DNA from: Pseudomonas oryzicola
Lineage (GTDB): Bacteria; Pseudomonadota; Gammaproteobacteria; Pseudomonadales; Pseudomonadaceae
Assembly: GCF_014269185.2 (NCBI RefSeq)
Contig: NZ_JABWRZ020000001.1
Span: 1,761,001-1,825,000, forward strand
Direction: 5' to 3'
DNA length: 64,000 nt
Numbering within the stretch: position 1 is the stretch's first letter; each line of letters opens with the position of its first letter. Made by a program: the position numbers and the translations under genes. The notes under the pieces are model-generated. The model searched no databases, was not told the origin of the DNA, and saw only the letters and a list, made by a program, of their open reading frames with translations. This document shows, piece by piece, positions 16,930-25,481 of this stretch.

Positions 16930-17781
16930 ATGGCTTTGACCGTTAACACCAACACCACCTCTCTGGGCGTTCAGAAAAACCTGAACCGTGCTTCCGATGC
17001 ACTGAGCACCTCGATGACCCGTCTGTCCTCCGGCCTGAAAATCAACAGCGCCAAAGACGACGCCGCCGGCCTGCAGATCGCTACCCGCATGACCTCGCAG
17101 ATCCGTGGTCAGACCATGGCGATCAAAAACGCCAACGACGGTATCTCCATCGCCCAGACCGCTGAAGGCGCGATGCAAGAGCAGACCAACATCCTGCAGC
17201 GTATGCGTGAACTGGCAGTCCAGTCGCGAAACGACTCGAACAGCACCAAGGACCGTGAAGCTCTGAACAAAGAGTTCGCACAAATGTCCGACGAGCTGAG
17301 CCGTATCGCCAAGTCGACCCAGCTGAACGGCAAGAACCTGCTGGACGGTACCGCTGGCGTCCTGACCTTCCAGGTCGGTTCCAACTCCGGTGCCAACAAC
17401 CAGATCAGCATCAGCCTGGACAGCGGTTTCGACGCCCAGACCCTGAGTGTTGACTCGGCCTCCATCGCCATCACCGGTTCGACCAGCGCCGAAGCCGAAG
17501 CCAGCATGAACGCTGCTCTGGACGCCATCGACGCCGCTCTGCAAACCATCAACACCACCCGTGCTGACCTGGGTGCTTCGCAGAACCGTCTGACCAGCAC
17601 CGTCAACAACCTGCAGAACATCAACGAAAACGCCGAAGCCGCTCGTGGCCGTGTACAGGACACCGACTTCGCTGCTGAAACTGCCCAGCTGACCAAGCAG
17701 CAGACCCTGCAGCAAGCTTCCACTTCGGTTCTGGCCCAGGCCAACCAGCTGCCGTCCGCCGTACTGAAGCTGCTTCAGTAA
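16930..17781 (+). CDS. fliC: Flagellin, short form
   Basis: The filament subunit, 283 aa, which is short for a Pseudomonas flagellin. Residues 1-140 and 205-283 are the conserved D0/D1 helices. The flg22-like segment RLSSGLKINSAKDD lies at 31-44 and the TLR5-type LQRMRELAVQ at 89-98. Only about 60 residues (141-200) form the variable part, with a Ser/Thr-rich stretch at 171-192 (TLSVDSASIAITGSTS) as the likely site of O-glycosylation. CGAGGAA precedes the ATG at 16930. Codon use is more biased than in neighbours (GACCTG, AACACC), as expected for a very highly expressed gene. Own FliA promoter and own terminator. Confidence 0.97.
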   Translation: MALTVNTNTTSLGVQKNLNRASDALSTSMTRLSSGLKINSAKDDAAGLQIATRMTSQIRGQTMAIKNANDGISIAQTAEGAMQEQTNILQRMRELAVQSRNDSNSTKDREALNKEFAQMSDELSRIAKSTQLNGKNLLDGTAGVLTFQVGSNSGANNQISISLDSGFDAQTLSVDSASIAITGSTSAEAEASMNAALDAIDAALQTINTTRADLGASQNRLTSTVNNLQNINENAEAARGRVQDTDFAAETAQLTKQQTLQQASTSVLAQANQLPSAVLKLLQ

Positions 17782-17797
17782 TCGCTGATGGTGACCG

Positions 17798-17835
17798 GCG
17801 GGGGAGTGCGCATTCTGGCGCTTCCCCCGCTTTTT
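17798..17835 (+). terminator. Rho-independent terminator after fliC
   Basis: GCGGGGGA on the left pairs with TCCCCCGC (17823-17830) around a GC-rich loop, followed by five T (17831-17835). It ends the abundant flagellin mRNA before flaG. Confidence 0.8.
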
Positions 17836-17854
17836 CATTGCGAGGTGGCAAAAC

Positions 17855-18232
17855 ATGGACATGAGCGTCAAGCTTAACCTGTCCTACCCGACCGCTCGTC
17901 CGGCCGACCCGGCCGTCGACAAGCCGGTCACCCGCTCGGCCGACGCGCCGCGTGGTAACGGCGATACGCTGGAACCCAAGGCAGTCACCGCTGCGGAAAG
18001 TGCACATGATGCCGAAAAGGTGAAAAAGGCCGTTTCGGAAATCGAGAAGTTTCTCAGTTCGACCCGTCGTAACCTGGAATTCTCCACGGACGAAGAATCC
18101 GGCAAGATCGTGGTCAAGGTCATCGCCAGCGAGACTGGAGAGCTGATTCGCCAGTTGCCCTCGGAAGAGGCATTGCGGATTGCTCACAGCCTGAGCGATG
18201 TAAACAGTCTTTTGTTCGACGCCAAGGCCTGA
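17855..18232 (+). CDS. flaG: FlaG family protein
   Basis: Small cytoplasmic or exported protein of 125 aa encoded between fliC and fliD. FlaG-family proteins affect filament length in Pseudomonas and other polar-flagellated bacteria. Residues 48-125 are the conserved domain (SEIEKFLSSTRRNLEFSTDEESG, then VIASETGELIRQLPSEEALR). The N-terminal 45 residues are proline and alanine rich and variable. The ATG at 17855 has GAGG upstream. It probably depends on read-through from fliC or on a weak local promoter; none is clear. Confidence 0.9.
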   Translation: MDMSVKLNLSYPTARPADPAVDKPVTRSADAPRGNGDTLEPKAVTAAESAHDAEKVKKAVSEIEKFLSSTRRNLEFSTDEESGKIVVKVIASETGELIRQLPSEEALRIAHSLSDVNSLLFDAKA

Positions 18233-18312
18233 TTGGCGACGAATGCTTCAGGGGCGTTCCATGTCGGTCCTTGCAGGAGCGGGGCTGACGTTTCAAGAGA
18301 GGGATAACGGTC

Positions 18313-19713
18313 ATGGCGAGTAGCATTGTCTCCAGTATCGGTCTGGGTACCGGGCTGAACATCACCGAAATGGTCCAGGCGCTGGTGAGTGCTGACACTG
18401 CGGCGAAAAAGGCGCAGATCACCCGGCAAACCAGCAACAACGCCGCAATGATTTCGGGTGTGGGCTCGCTGCGCAGCGCCCTGACGGCGTTCCAGGACGC
18501 CATGAAGAAGCTCAACGATCCGAACGCGCCGTCGTTCAACGCCTACTCCGCGAAGTCGGCCAACGAGGCGGTGATCAAGGTCACCTCCAGCAACAAGGCG
18601 GTGGCCGGTAGCTACTCCATCGTGGTCGACAAGATGGCCACCAGCTCCAAGGTCGCCAGCCAGCAATTCGCCGGCGGTTCGACCTCGGCCATCAGTGCTG
18701 GCCAGCTGACCGTGAGCCAGGGTGGCAACAACTGGAACATCGACATCGCCAGTGGCGCCACCCTGGAAAGCGTGCGCGACCAGATCAACAAGGAGCTCAA
18801 CGTCCAGGGTGTCTCGGCCAACATCGTCAATGCCGAGGGTGGCGCGCGGCTGGTGCTCTCCTCCACCACCACCGGGGCTGGCTCGGACATTTCGCTCAGC
18901 GGTATTCCCGAACTGCAGATCGATGGCACCGTCAAGATGTCCGGCACGGGTGCCGGCTACATCACCGATCCGGCTCATGATGCCGAGCTGACCATTGACG
19001 GCCTGAAGGTGACCAGCGCGAAGAACACCATCGACAGCGCCATCAGCGGCATGACGCTGGAGTTGACCGGTGTTTCCGCTGCTGGCACTAGCACCAGCAT
19101 CACGGTGGCGGCTGACAATGAGGGGCTGCAGAAGTCCGTCCAGTCGTTCGTCGATGCCTACAACACCCTGCAAAAGGCAATCACCTCGCTGACCTCCACC
19201 TCGCGAGACGATGACGACAACCTGGTACTGGGGCCGCTGACCAACGACCCGACCACCCGTTCGCTGGTCAACGATATCCGCAAGGTGCTTTCCGAAGTGG
19301 GCGCGGGCAGCCAGCTGACCACCCTGAGCCAGCTGGGTATCAACACCACCAAGGACGGCACCCTGGAGTTCAACTCCACCAAGTTCAACGCGGCCATGAA
19401 CGACAAGAAGCTGGGCGCGGAGGTGCAGGAGCTGTTCACCGGTACCAATGGCATCTTCGAGCGCATGAACAAGGCCATTGACCCTTACAACTCCACCGAT
19501 GGCAGCCTGGCCACGCGCAAGGCCAGCCTGGACAAGGTAGCCAAGAACCTGGCCGATCAGCAGCTGGCGCTGGAGCGCCGCACCGAGTCGCTGACCGAGT
19601 CGCTGACCAAGAAGTTCGTCGCGATGGATACCGCGGTGGCCAAGCTCAATGCCCAGGCCAACCAGATCAAGTCCGTGTTCGATGCCCTCAACGCGCAGGC
19701 CAAGAACTCCTGA
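18313..19713 (+). CDS. fliD: Flagellar filament cap protein FliD (HAP2)
   Basis: 466 aa. Forms the cap at the filament tip and inserts exported flagellin. The N-terminus (IVSSIGLGTGLNITEMVQALVSAD) and the C-terminus (coiled coil ending VFDALNAQAKNS) match the FliD D0/D1 helices. TSTSITVAADNEGLQKSVQSFVDAYNTL near 260-285 is a further family block. The middle domains are variable, as usual; in P. aeruginosa FliD is also a mucin adhesin. AGAGAGGGA precedes the ATG at 18313. fliS and fliT, the chaperones for FliC and FliD, follow beyond a terminator. Confidence 0.95.
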   Translation: MASSIVSSIGLGTGLNITEMVQALVSADTAAKKAQITRQTSNNAAMISGVGSLRSALTAFQDAMKKLNDPNAPSFNAYSAKSANEAVIKVTSSNKAVAGSYSIVVDKMATSSKVASQQFAGGSTSAISAGQLTVSQGGNNWNIDIASGATLESVRDQINKELNVQGVSANIVNAEGGARLVLSSTTTGAGSDISLSGIPELQIDGTVKMSGTGAGYITDPAHDAELTIDGLKVTSAKNTIDSAISGMTLELTGVSAAGTSTSITVAADNEGLQKSVQSFVDAYNTLQKAITSLTSTSRDDDDNLVLGPLTNDPTTRSLVNDIRKVLSEVGAGSQLTTLSQLGINTTKDGTLEFNSTKFNAAMNDKKLGAEVQELFTGTNGIFERMNKAIDPYNSTDGSLATRKASLDKVAKNLADQQLALERRTESLTESLTKKFVAMDTAVAKLNAQANQIKSVFDALNAQAKNS

Positions 19714-19736
19714 CCGCAACGGTAGCGCGGTAACGT

Positions 19737-19774
19737 AAAAAGCCCGACGGCGTCAGCAGGCGTGTCGGGCTTTT
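19737..19774 (+). terminator. Rho-independent terminator after fliD
   Basis: AAAAAGCCCGAC (19737-19748) pairs with GTCGGGCTTTT (19764-19774). The A-rich and T-rich flanks make it work in both directions. Confidence 0.85.
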
Positions 19775-19786
19775 CCATTGTGCGCC

Positions 19787-19813
19787 TAAAGTTTTTTGAC
19801 GGCCCGGCGATAC
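19787..19813 (+). promoter_or_regulatory. Possible FliA-type promoter upstream of fliS
   Basis: TAAA at 19787-19790, a 15-base spacer, then GGCGATAC at 19806-19813, six of eight matches to GCCGATAA with the correct spacing. It lies just after the fliD terminator and 42 bases before fliS, where a promoter would be needed. Confidence 0.5.
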
Positions 19814-19854
19814 ACAGGTACAAGCAACCTTTTTTGCAGCAACGAGGTAGATCC

Positions 19855-20250
19855 ATGAACCCGATGTTGGCCCTTCGGCAGTACCAGAAAGTCAATGGTG
19901 TGGCGCAAACGTCCGAAGCCAGCCCGCACCGTCTGGTGCAGATGCTCATGCAGGGCGGCCTGGACCGCATGGCGCAGGCCAAGGGGGCGATTGCGCGCAA
20001 TGACGTCGCGCAGCGGGGTATCCTCATCGGCAAGGCCATCGACATCATCGGCGGGCTGCGCGAAGGCCTGGACCTGGAAAACCACGCCGACAGCCTGGCC
20101 GACCTGGACAGCTTGTATACCTACATGAGTCGTCGCTTGATCGAGGCCAACGCCAAGGGTGACCCCGCTATCATCGATGAAGTGGCACGCCTGCTGATCA
20201 CTGTGAAGGAAGGTTGGGACGCAATCGGCGATCAGTCGGCGGCTTCCTGA
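19855..20250 (+). CDS. fliS: Flagellin export chaperone FliS
   Basis: 131 aa, the usual length. Binds the C-terminal helix of FliC in the cytosol and keeps it unpolymerised until export. The N-terminus ALRQYQKV with SPHRLVQMLMQGGLDRMAQAKGAI is the hallmark of FliS. GAGG lies before the ATG at 19855. fliT starts 12 bases after its stop, so both chaperones are made from one message. Confidence 0.93.
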   Translation: MNPMLALRQYQKVNGVAQTSEASPHRLVQMLMQGGLDRMAQAKGAIARNDVAQRGILIGKAIDIIGGLREGLDLENHADSLADLDSLYTYMSRRLIEANAKGDPAIIDEVARLLITVKEGWDAIGDQSAAS

Positions 20251-20262
20251 CAAAGGAGTGAC

Positions 20263-20559
20263 ATGAGCGAAGTAATCGCCCGAATCGAGCAAACCCGGGA
20301 GCTGCTACTGGCGGCGCTGGCCAACCGTGACTGGGAAGCGGTAGGGGAGCTGGACCTGGAGTGCCGCTTGCGCATCAGCGACATGCTGACCGAGGCGAAG
20401 GGCAACGAGGCCGATGTCAGTGCCAGCCTTGAGCAATTATTGAGCGTTTATCGCCAATTAATTGAAGTTGCAAGTGGCGAACGTCAATCCCTGGTCGAAG
20501 AAATGACGAAAATCCGTCAGGCGAAAAATGCCGCGAAGGTATACCATTTGTTCTCGTGA
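20263..20559 (+). CDS. fliT: FliT-like flagellar chaperone
   Basis: 98 aa, all-helical, in the place where FliT, the FliD chaperone, is found. Sequence conservation is low, as is normal for FliT; the assignment rests mainly on size, helical pattern and position after fliS. Its last third uses AT-rich codons (TTATTGAGCGTTTATCGCC region, then TTA ATT GAA GTT GCA) that are unusual for this genome. That stretch also contains FleQ-box-like palindromes, so it may double as upstream control DNA of fleQ. AAGGAG precedes the ATG at 20263. Confidence 0.8.
   Translation: MSEVIARIEQTRELLLAALANRDWEAVGELDLECRLRISDMLTEAKGNEADVSASLEQLLSVYRQLIEVASGERQSLVEEMTKIRQAKNAAKVYHLFS
20453..20467. promoter_or_regulatory. 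FleQ-box-like palindrome inside fliT
   Basis: GCCAATTAATTGAAG holds the palindrome CAATTAATTG and matches about 11 of 14 positions of the published FleQ consensus GTCaNTAAAtTGAC. It lies in coding DNA some 260 bases upstream of fleQ. Confidence 0.35.
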
Positions 20560-20584
20560 CCACAGATGTTGCCAAAAGCCATGC

Positions 20585-20640
20585 GCCATTAATTTGACTG
20601 GTTGGTTTTTTTTGACTTTACTAGTGGCTGTTTTCGAATT
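20585..20640 (+). promoter_or_regulatory. fleQ promoter region with a FleQ-box-like site
   Basis: GCCATTAATTTGAC (20585-20598) matches 12 of 14 positions of the FleQ consensus GTCaNTAAAtTGAC. TTGACT at 20612-20617 is a fair sigma70 -35; CGAATT 17 bases on is a weak -10. The whole 20560-20727 gap is AT-rich compared with its surroundings. It suggests autoregulation of fleQ. Confidence 0.45.
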
Positions 20641-20727
20641 TCAGACGTCCGAACACTGACCATTCAGTCGGAATGATGTCGAACACGCCCCTGCTGGGCG
20701 CCGAATGACTAGGGAAGTTGCTATTGC

Positions 20728-22203
20728 ATGTGGCGTGAAACCAAGATTCTGCTGATCGATGACGACAGCGCCCGCCGCCGCGATCTCGCGGTGGTGCTTA
20801 ACTTCTTGGGCGAAGAAAACCTCGCTTGCTCCAGCCAGGACTGGCAGCAAGTGGTCGAGCCGTTGTCTTCGAGTCGTGAAGTGCTGTGCGTGCTCATCGG
20901 TGCTGTGAATGCTCCGGGCAATCTCCTTGGGCTCGTTAAGACAGTGGCAGGGTGGGATGAGTTCCTTCCGGTTCTGCTTTTAGGTGAAATTTCTTCTGTG
21001 GAGTTTCCGGAGGACCTTCGTCGCCGGATACTTTCCAACCTGGAAATGCCGCCAAGCTACAGCCAGTTGCTGGATTCGCTGCACCGTGCCCAGGTCTATC
21101 GCGAGATGTACGACCAGGCCCGCGAGCGTGGCCGTCAGCGCGAACCCAACCTGTTCCGCAGCCTGGTCGGCACCAGCCGTGCCATCCAGCACGTGCGCCA
21201 GATGATGCAGCAAGTGGCCGATACCGATGCCAGCGTGCTGATCCTCGGCGAGTCCGGCACTGGCAAGGAAGTGGTGGCGCGCAACCTTCACTACCACTCC
21301 AAGCGCCGTGAAGCGCCGTTCGTGCCGGTCAATTGCGGGGCGATCCCGGCCGAGTTGCTGGAAAGCGAACTGTTCGGCCACGAAAAGGGCGCCTTCACCG
21401 GAGCCATCACCAGCCGTGCCGGGCGTTTCGAGCTGGCCAACGGCGGTACCCTGTTCCTCGACGAAATCGGCGACATGCCGTTGCCGATGCAGGTCAAGCT
21501 GTTGCGCGTGCTGCAGGAGCGCACCTTCGAACGGGTGGGTAGCAACAAGACCCAGAGCATCGATGTGCGCATCATCGCCGCGACCCACAAGAACCTCGAG
21601 ACCATGATCGAGGACGGCACGTTCCGCGAAGACCTGTACTACCGCCTGAACGTATTCCCCATCGAGATGGCGCCATTGCGCGAGCGCGTGGAAGACATCC
21701 CGCTGCTGATGAACGAACTGATCTCGCGCATGGAGCACGAGAAGCGCGGATCCATCCGCTTCAACTCTGCCGCGATCATGTCGCTGTGCCGGCATGGCTG
21801 GCCGGGCAACGTGCGTGAGCTGGCCAACCTGGTCGAGCGCATGGCGATCATGCACCCATACGGGGTGATCGGCGTGTCCGAGCTGCCGAAGAAATTCCGC
21901 TACGTCGATGACGAAGACGAGCAGATGGTCGACAGCCTGCGCAGCGACCTGGAAGAGCGCGTGGCCATCAATGGCCATACGCCGAACTTCAGCAGCCACG
22001 CGATGCTGCCGCCCGAGGGCCTGGACCTCAAGGACTACCTCGGTAGCCTGGAGCAGGGCCTGATCCAGCAGGCACTGGACGATGCCAACGGTATCGTCGC
22101 CCGAGCGGCGGAACGTTTGCGCATTCGTCGTACCACCCTGGTCGAGAAGATGCGCAAATACGGCATGAGCCGCCAGGGGGGCGAGGAGCAGGCGGAGGAT
22201 TGA
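20728..22203 (+). CDS. fleQ: Flagellar master regulator FleQ (sigma54 enhancer-binding protein, c-di-GMP responsive)
   Basis: 491 aa. Activates class II flagellar promoters with RpoN and, depending on c-di-GMP, controls exopolysaccharide genes. Residues 1-125 form an atypical receiver (FleQ domain) without the usual phosphorylation site. The AAA+ domain has Walker A GESGTGK at 174-180 and the sigma54-contact GAFTGA at 221-226. A Fis-type helix-turn-helix closes the protein near 455-485. Residues equivalent to the c-di-GMP contacts of P. aeruginosa FleQ are present (LFRSL with Arg144, then Arg185 and Asn186). The ATG at 20728 has a weak ribosome-binding site (AGGGAAG). Confidence 0.97.
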   Translation: MWRETKILLIDDDSARRRDLAVVLNFLGEENLACSSQDWQQVVEPLSSSREVLCVLIGAVNAPGNLLGLVKTVAGWDEFLPVLLLGEISSVEFPEDLRRRILSNLEMPPSYSQLLDSLHRAQVYREMYDQARERGRQREPNLFRSLVGTSRAIQHVRQMMQQVADTDASVLILGESGTGKEVVARNLHYHSKRREAPFVPVNCGAIPAELLESELFGHEKGAFTGAITSRAGRFELANGGTLFLDEIGDMPLPMQVKLLRVLQERTFERVGSNKTQSIDVRIIAATHKNLETMIEDGTFREDLYYRLNVFPIEMAPLRERVEDIPLLMNELISRMEHEKRGSIRFNSAAIMSLCRHGWPGNVRELANLVERMAIMHPYGVIGVSELPKKFRYVDDEDEQMVDSLRSDLEERVAINGHTPNFSSHAMLPPEGLDLKDYLGSLEQGLIQQALDDANGIVARAAERLRIRRTTLVEKMRKYGMSRQGGEEQAED

Positions 22204-22205
22204 TG

Positions 22206-22288
22206 GCTGGGGCGGGTGTTCGCCCTGGTCTTTCCGATGCCTGTTGGATCGAGCGCCGCCCGCGCGGCGCATCGATCTCCGCCCCAGC
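22206..22288. repeat. REP-like nested hairpin between fleQ and fleS
   Basis: The outer arms are GCTGGGGCG (22206-22214) and CGCCCCAGC (22280-22288). The inner hairpin is GCGCCG...CGGCGC flanked by GATCGA and TCGATC. Its inner core is the same as the ends of the two long palindromes at 34.9 and 40.7 kb. Likely the 3' end of the fleQ transcript; no T-run. Confidence 0.65.
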
Positions 22289-22321
22289 ACAATACCCACG
22301 CCCTGCACTAAACCCCCATCT

Positions 22322-22338
22322 CCGGCACGGCTATTGCT
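22322..22338 (+). promoter_or_regulatory. Sigma54 promoter of fleSR
   Basis: CCGGCACGGCTATTGCT has GG at 22324-22325 and GC at 22336-22337 with the exact ten-base gap, and matches the GGCAC-N5-TTGCT core in full. It lies 54 bases before fleS. This fits the known FleQ/RpoN control of fleSR. Confidence 0.85.
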
Positions 22339-22391
22339 ACACCGCTGGCAACATACCGTTTTTATGACGGTCAGCCACGCGAGAGAGCACG

Positions 22392-23609
22392 ATGCCCCAG
22401 GCCGCCCACGTATCCCGAGCCCCCTTTGCGCAGGGCCAATCCCTGGTCGAGCAGGAAAGCCGCCAGGGCGTCGAACAGGCTTTTGCCCTGTTCAATCAGG
22501 TGTCCAGCCAGCTAAGCCAGTCCTATAGCCTGCTCGAAGCACGGGTCAGTGAACTCAAGGGTGAGCTGGCAGTCGTCAGCGCCCAGCGCATCGCCGAGCT
22601 GAGCGAAAAGGAGCGCCTGGCCAATCGCCTGCAGAACCTGCTCGACCTGCTGCCTGGCGGGGTCATCGTGATCGATGGCCAGGGCCTGGTGCGTGAAGCC
22701 AACCCGGCCGCCTGCGAACTGCTCGGTGAGCCGCTGCTCGGCCAGCTGTGGCGCCAGGTGATCGCCCGCAGCTTTGCCCCGCGCAAGGACGACGGCCACG
22801 AAGTCTCGTTGCGCGATGGCCGTCGCCTGTCCATTGCCACCCGCTCGCTGGATGCCGAACCCGGTCAACTGGTGTTGCTCAACGACCTGACCGAAACCCG
22901 TCGCCTGCAAGACCAGCTGGCCCGCCATGAGCGCCTGTCGTCGCTGGGGCGCATGGTCGCCTCGCTGGCCCACCAGATCCGCACGCCGCTGTCGGCGGCC
23001 ATGCTCTACGCCAGCCACCTGGCCGACCCCGAACAAGACCTGAACGCGGAAACCCGCCAACGTTTTGCCGGTAGCCTGAAAGAGCGCCTGCACGAGCTGG
23101 AGCACCAGGTGCGTGACATGCTGGTGTTTGCCCGGGGCGAATTGCCGCTGGGCGACCGGGTGACGCCGAAGGCATTGTTCCAGGCGCTGCAGCAGGCAGC
23201 CCAGGTGCATGTACAGGGGCACGCCGTGCGTTGGCAGTGCGACAGCCACCTGGGTGAGTTGCTGTGCAACCGCGATACCCTGGTCGGCGCCTTGCTCAAC
23301 CTGATCGAGAATGCCCTGCAGGCCAGCGACGGCCCGGCGCGGCTGAAGGTGCACCTGTTCCGCCGTCAGCGCACCTTGCACCTGTGCGTGAGCGACGCTG
23401 GCAGTGGCATTGAGGCAGAGTTGCTCGGGCGTCTGGGTGAACCGTTTCTGACCACTCGACCCACCGGCACCGGCTTGGGCCTGGCCGTGGTCAAGGCCGT
23501 GGTGCGCGCGCATCAGGGTTCGCTCAGCCTGCGCTCGAAGGTCGGCCGTGGTACCTGCGTGCGTGTGGAGCTGCCGTTGATCGACGGGCAGTTGGCGGAG
23601 GGGGCGTGA
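22392..23609 (+). CDS. fleS: Flagellar sensor histidine kinase FleS
   Basis: 405 aa, soluble; no membrane segment is visible. Phosphorylates FleR, which activates class III flagellar genes. The N-terminal ~75 residues are helical, a PAS domain follows (LLDLLPGGVIVIDGQGLVREANPAA), then HisKA with the phosphorylated histidine at 194 in SLAHQIRTPLS, then a HATPase domain (LLNLIENALQASDG, DAGSGIEAELLGRLGEPF). AGAGAG precedes the ATG at 22392. The stop overlaps the fleR start by one base, so sensor and regulator are coupled. Confidence 0.95.
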   Translation: MPQAAHVSRAPFAQGQSLVEQESRQGVEQAFALFNQVSSQLSQSYSLLEARVSELKGELAVVSAQRIAELSEKERLANRLQNLLDLLPGGVIVIDGQGLVREANPAACELLGEPLLGQLWRQVIARSFAPRKDDGHEVSLRDGRRLSIATRSLDAEPGQLVLLNDLTETRRLQDQLARHERLSSLGRMVASLAHQIRTPLSAAMLYASHLADPEQDLNAETRQRFAGSLKERLHELEHQVRDMLVFARGELPLGDRVTPKALFQALQQAAQVHVQGHAVRWQCDSHLGELLCNRDTLVGALLNLIENALQASDGPARLKVHLFRRQRTLHLCVSDAGSGIEAELLGRLGEPFLTTRPTGTGLGLAVVKAVVRAHQGSLSLRSKVGRGTCVRVELPLIDGQLAEGA

Positions 23610-24970
23610 TGGCCGTCAAGGTGTTGCTGGTGGAGGACGACCGGGTATTGCGTCAGGCGTTGGGCGATACCCTGGAAATCGGCGGTTTTGCCTACCAGGC
23701 GGTAGGCAGTGCCGAGGAGGCGCTGGGCGCGGTGCAGGAAGAGCCCTTCAGCCTGGTGATCAGCGATGTGAACATGCCCGGCATGGACGGGCACCAGTTG
23801 CTGGCCGAGCTACGCCGCCAGCAGCCACAACTGCCGGTATTGTTGATGACCGCGCATGCTGCAGTGGAGCGTGCGGTCGAGGCCATGCGTCAGGGCGCCG
23901 TCGATTATCTGGTCAAACCCTTCGAACCCAAGGCCTTGCTCAGCCTGGTCGAACGCCATGCTGCCGGGCGACTGGGAGCGGCCGACGAAGAGGGGCCGGT
24001 GGCTTGCGAGCCGGCCAGCCGGCAGTTGCTGGAGCTGGCCGCGCGCGTGGCGCGCAGCGACTCGACCGTGCTGATTTCGGGTGAGTCCGGCACCGGCAAG
24101 GAAGTGCTCGCGCGCTACATTCACCAGCAATCGCCACGGGCTGCACAACCGTTCGTGGCGATCAACTGCGCAGCGATCCCCGACAACATGCTCGAAGCTA
24201 CCTTGTTTGGCCACGAGAAAGGTGCCTTCACTGGCGCCATCGCTGCTCAGGCCGGCAAGTTCGAGCAGGCCGAAGGCGGCACCTTGCTGCTCGACGAAAT
24301 TTCGGAAATGCCACTGGCCCTGCAGGCCAAGTTGCTGCGGGTGCTGCAGGAGCGTGAAGTAGAGCGGGTAGGCGGGCGCAAACCGATCAGCCTGGACATT
24401 CGCGTGCTGGCCACCACCAACCGCGACCTGGCCGGCGAAGTGACGGCAGGGCGCTTCCGGGAAGACCTGTTCTACCGCCTGTCGGTGTTCCCCCTGGCCT
24501 GGCGCCCGTTGCGCGAACGCCCGGGCGACATCCTGCAGTTGGCCGAGCGGTTGCTGGCCCGCCATGTGGCCAAGATGAAGCACGCTCCGGTGCGCCTGTC
24601 ACCAGCGGCCCGTGCATGCCTGCAGGGGCACGCCTGGCCGGGCAACGTGCGTGAACTGGACAACGCCTTGCAGCGGGCGCTGATCCTGCAGCAGGGTGGT
24701 GTGATCGAGGCGGCGGATTTTTGTCTGGCGGGCGCCATTCCATTGTCGGTCGGCAGCGAGGCGCCGCCCGAGGTGGTGGTCGAAGCCGGCGGGTTGGGTG
24801 ATGACATGCGCCGCCACGAGTACCAGATGATCATCGACACCCTGCGTGCCGAACGTGGCCGCCGCAAAGAAGCGGCCGAACGCCTGGGCATAAGCCCACG
24901 CACCTTGCGCTACAAGCTGGCGCAAATGCGCGATGCCGGGTTTGACGTCGAAGCCAGCCTGTTCGGCTGA
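23609..24970 (+). CDS. fleR: Sigma54-dependent response regulator FleR
   Basis: 453 aa. Receiver domain with Asp10/Asp11, phospho-acceptor Asp53 in [11 protein letters not shown] and Lys103. The AAA+ domain has Walker A GESGTGKE at 158-165 and GAFTGA at 205-210. A Fis-type helix-turn-helix closes the protein ([20 protein letters not shown]). Drives class III genes (basal body parts, hook) with RpoN in Pseudomonas. The ATG at 23609 overlaps the fleS stop; a GTG one codon upstream is possible but less likely. A small GC hairpin without T-run lies just downstream (24978-24997). Confidence 0.95.
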   Translation: MAVKVLLVEDDRVLRQALGDTLEIGGFAYQAVGSAEEALGAVQEEPFSLVISDVNMPGMDGHQLLAELRRQQPQLPVLLMTAHAAVERAVEAMRQGAVDYLVKPFEPKALLSLVERHAAGRLGAADEEGPVACEPASRQLLELAARVARSDSTVLISGESGTGKEVLARYIHQQSPRAAQPFVAINCAAIPDNMLEATLFGHEKGAFTGAIAAQAGKFEQAEGGTLLLDEISEMPLALQAKLLRVLQEREVERVGGRKPISLDIRVLATTNRDLAGEVTAGRFREDLFYRLSVFPLAWRPLRERPGDILQLAERLLARHVAKMKHAPVRLSPAARACLQGHAWPGNVRELDNALQRALILQQGGVIEAADFCLAGAIPLSVGSEAPPEVVVEAGGLGDDMRRHEYQMIIDTLRAERGRRKEAAERLGISPRTLRYKLAQMRDAGFDVEASLFG

Positions 24971-25056
24971 AAGCCTACGGGGCCGCATCGCGCCCCGGCT
25001 CGCCTGGTCATCATGAAAGCCGTGGCACAGGCGCTGGATCAACTGACATTCCAAGG

Positions 25057-25073
25057 CTGGCACCTTTGTTGCT
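25057..25073 (+). promoter_or_regulatory. Sigma54 promoter of the fliE operon
   Basis: CTGGCACCTTTGTTGCT is a full match to TGGCAC-N5-TTGCT with GG at 25059-25060 and GC at 25071-25072. It lies 61 bases before fliE and is the best RpoN site in the window. Confidence 0.92.
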
Positions 25074-25133
25074 TTACGTAGGCTATCCGCCGCATCCCGT
25101 CAAAAAAATGCGGCCGCAGGAGAGAGAAGGGTC

Positions 25134-25466
25134 ATGAGCCAAGGTGTTGAATTCAATCGTCTGATGTTGGACATGCGGGCCATGCAGGCCGATGCCATGT
25201 CGCTGCCCAAGGTGGCTGCTGCCCCCGAACTGGCGCCGGGGCAGAGTACCTTTGCCGACATGCTCGGCCAGGCCATCGGCAAGGTGCATGAGACACAGCA
25301 GGCTTCGACCCAGCTGGCCAACGCCTTCGAGATCGGCAAGAGCGGCGTCGACCTGACTGACGTCATGATCGCTTCGCAAAAGGCCAGCGTGTCGATGCAG
25401 GCACTGACCCAGGTACGCAACAAGCTGGTCCAGGCGTACCAGGACATCATGCAGATGCCGGTTTGA
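25134..25466 (+). CDS. fliE: Flagellar hook-basal body complex protein FliE
   Basis: 110 aa. Joins the MS ring to the proximal rod. The C-terminal half is the conserved part ([22 protein letters not shown], then [39 protein letters not shown]). AGAGAGAAGG precedes the ATG at 25134. First gene of fliEFGHIJ, with fliF 15 bases downstream. Confidence 0.95.
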   Translation: MSQGVEFNRLMLDMRAMQADAMSLPKVAAAPELAPGQSTFADMLGQAIGKVHETQQASTQLANAFEIGKSGVDLTDVMIASQKASVSMQALTQVRNKLVQAYQDIMQMPV

Positions 25467-25481
25467 GGACGGACGTAAACC

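Noticed and set aside
18233..18312. A sigma54 promoter before fliD
   Set aside because: Several GG and GC pairs occur but none has the required ten-base gap with a sensible -12 box.
24978..24997. Terminator after fleR
   Set aside because: CGGGGC / GCCCCG makes only a six-base-pair stem with no T-run; too weak to call.
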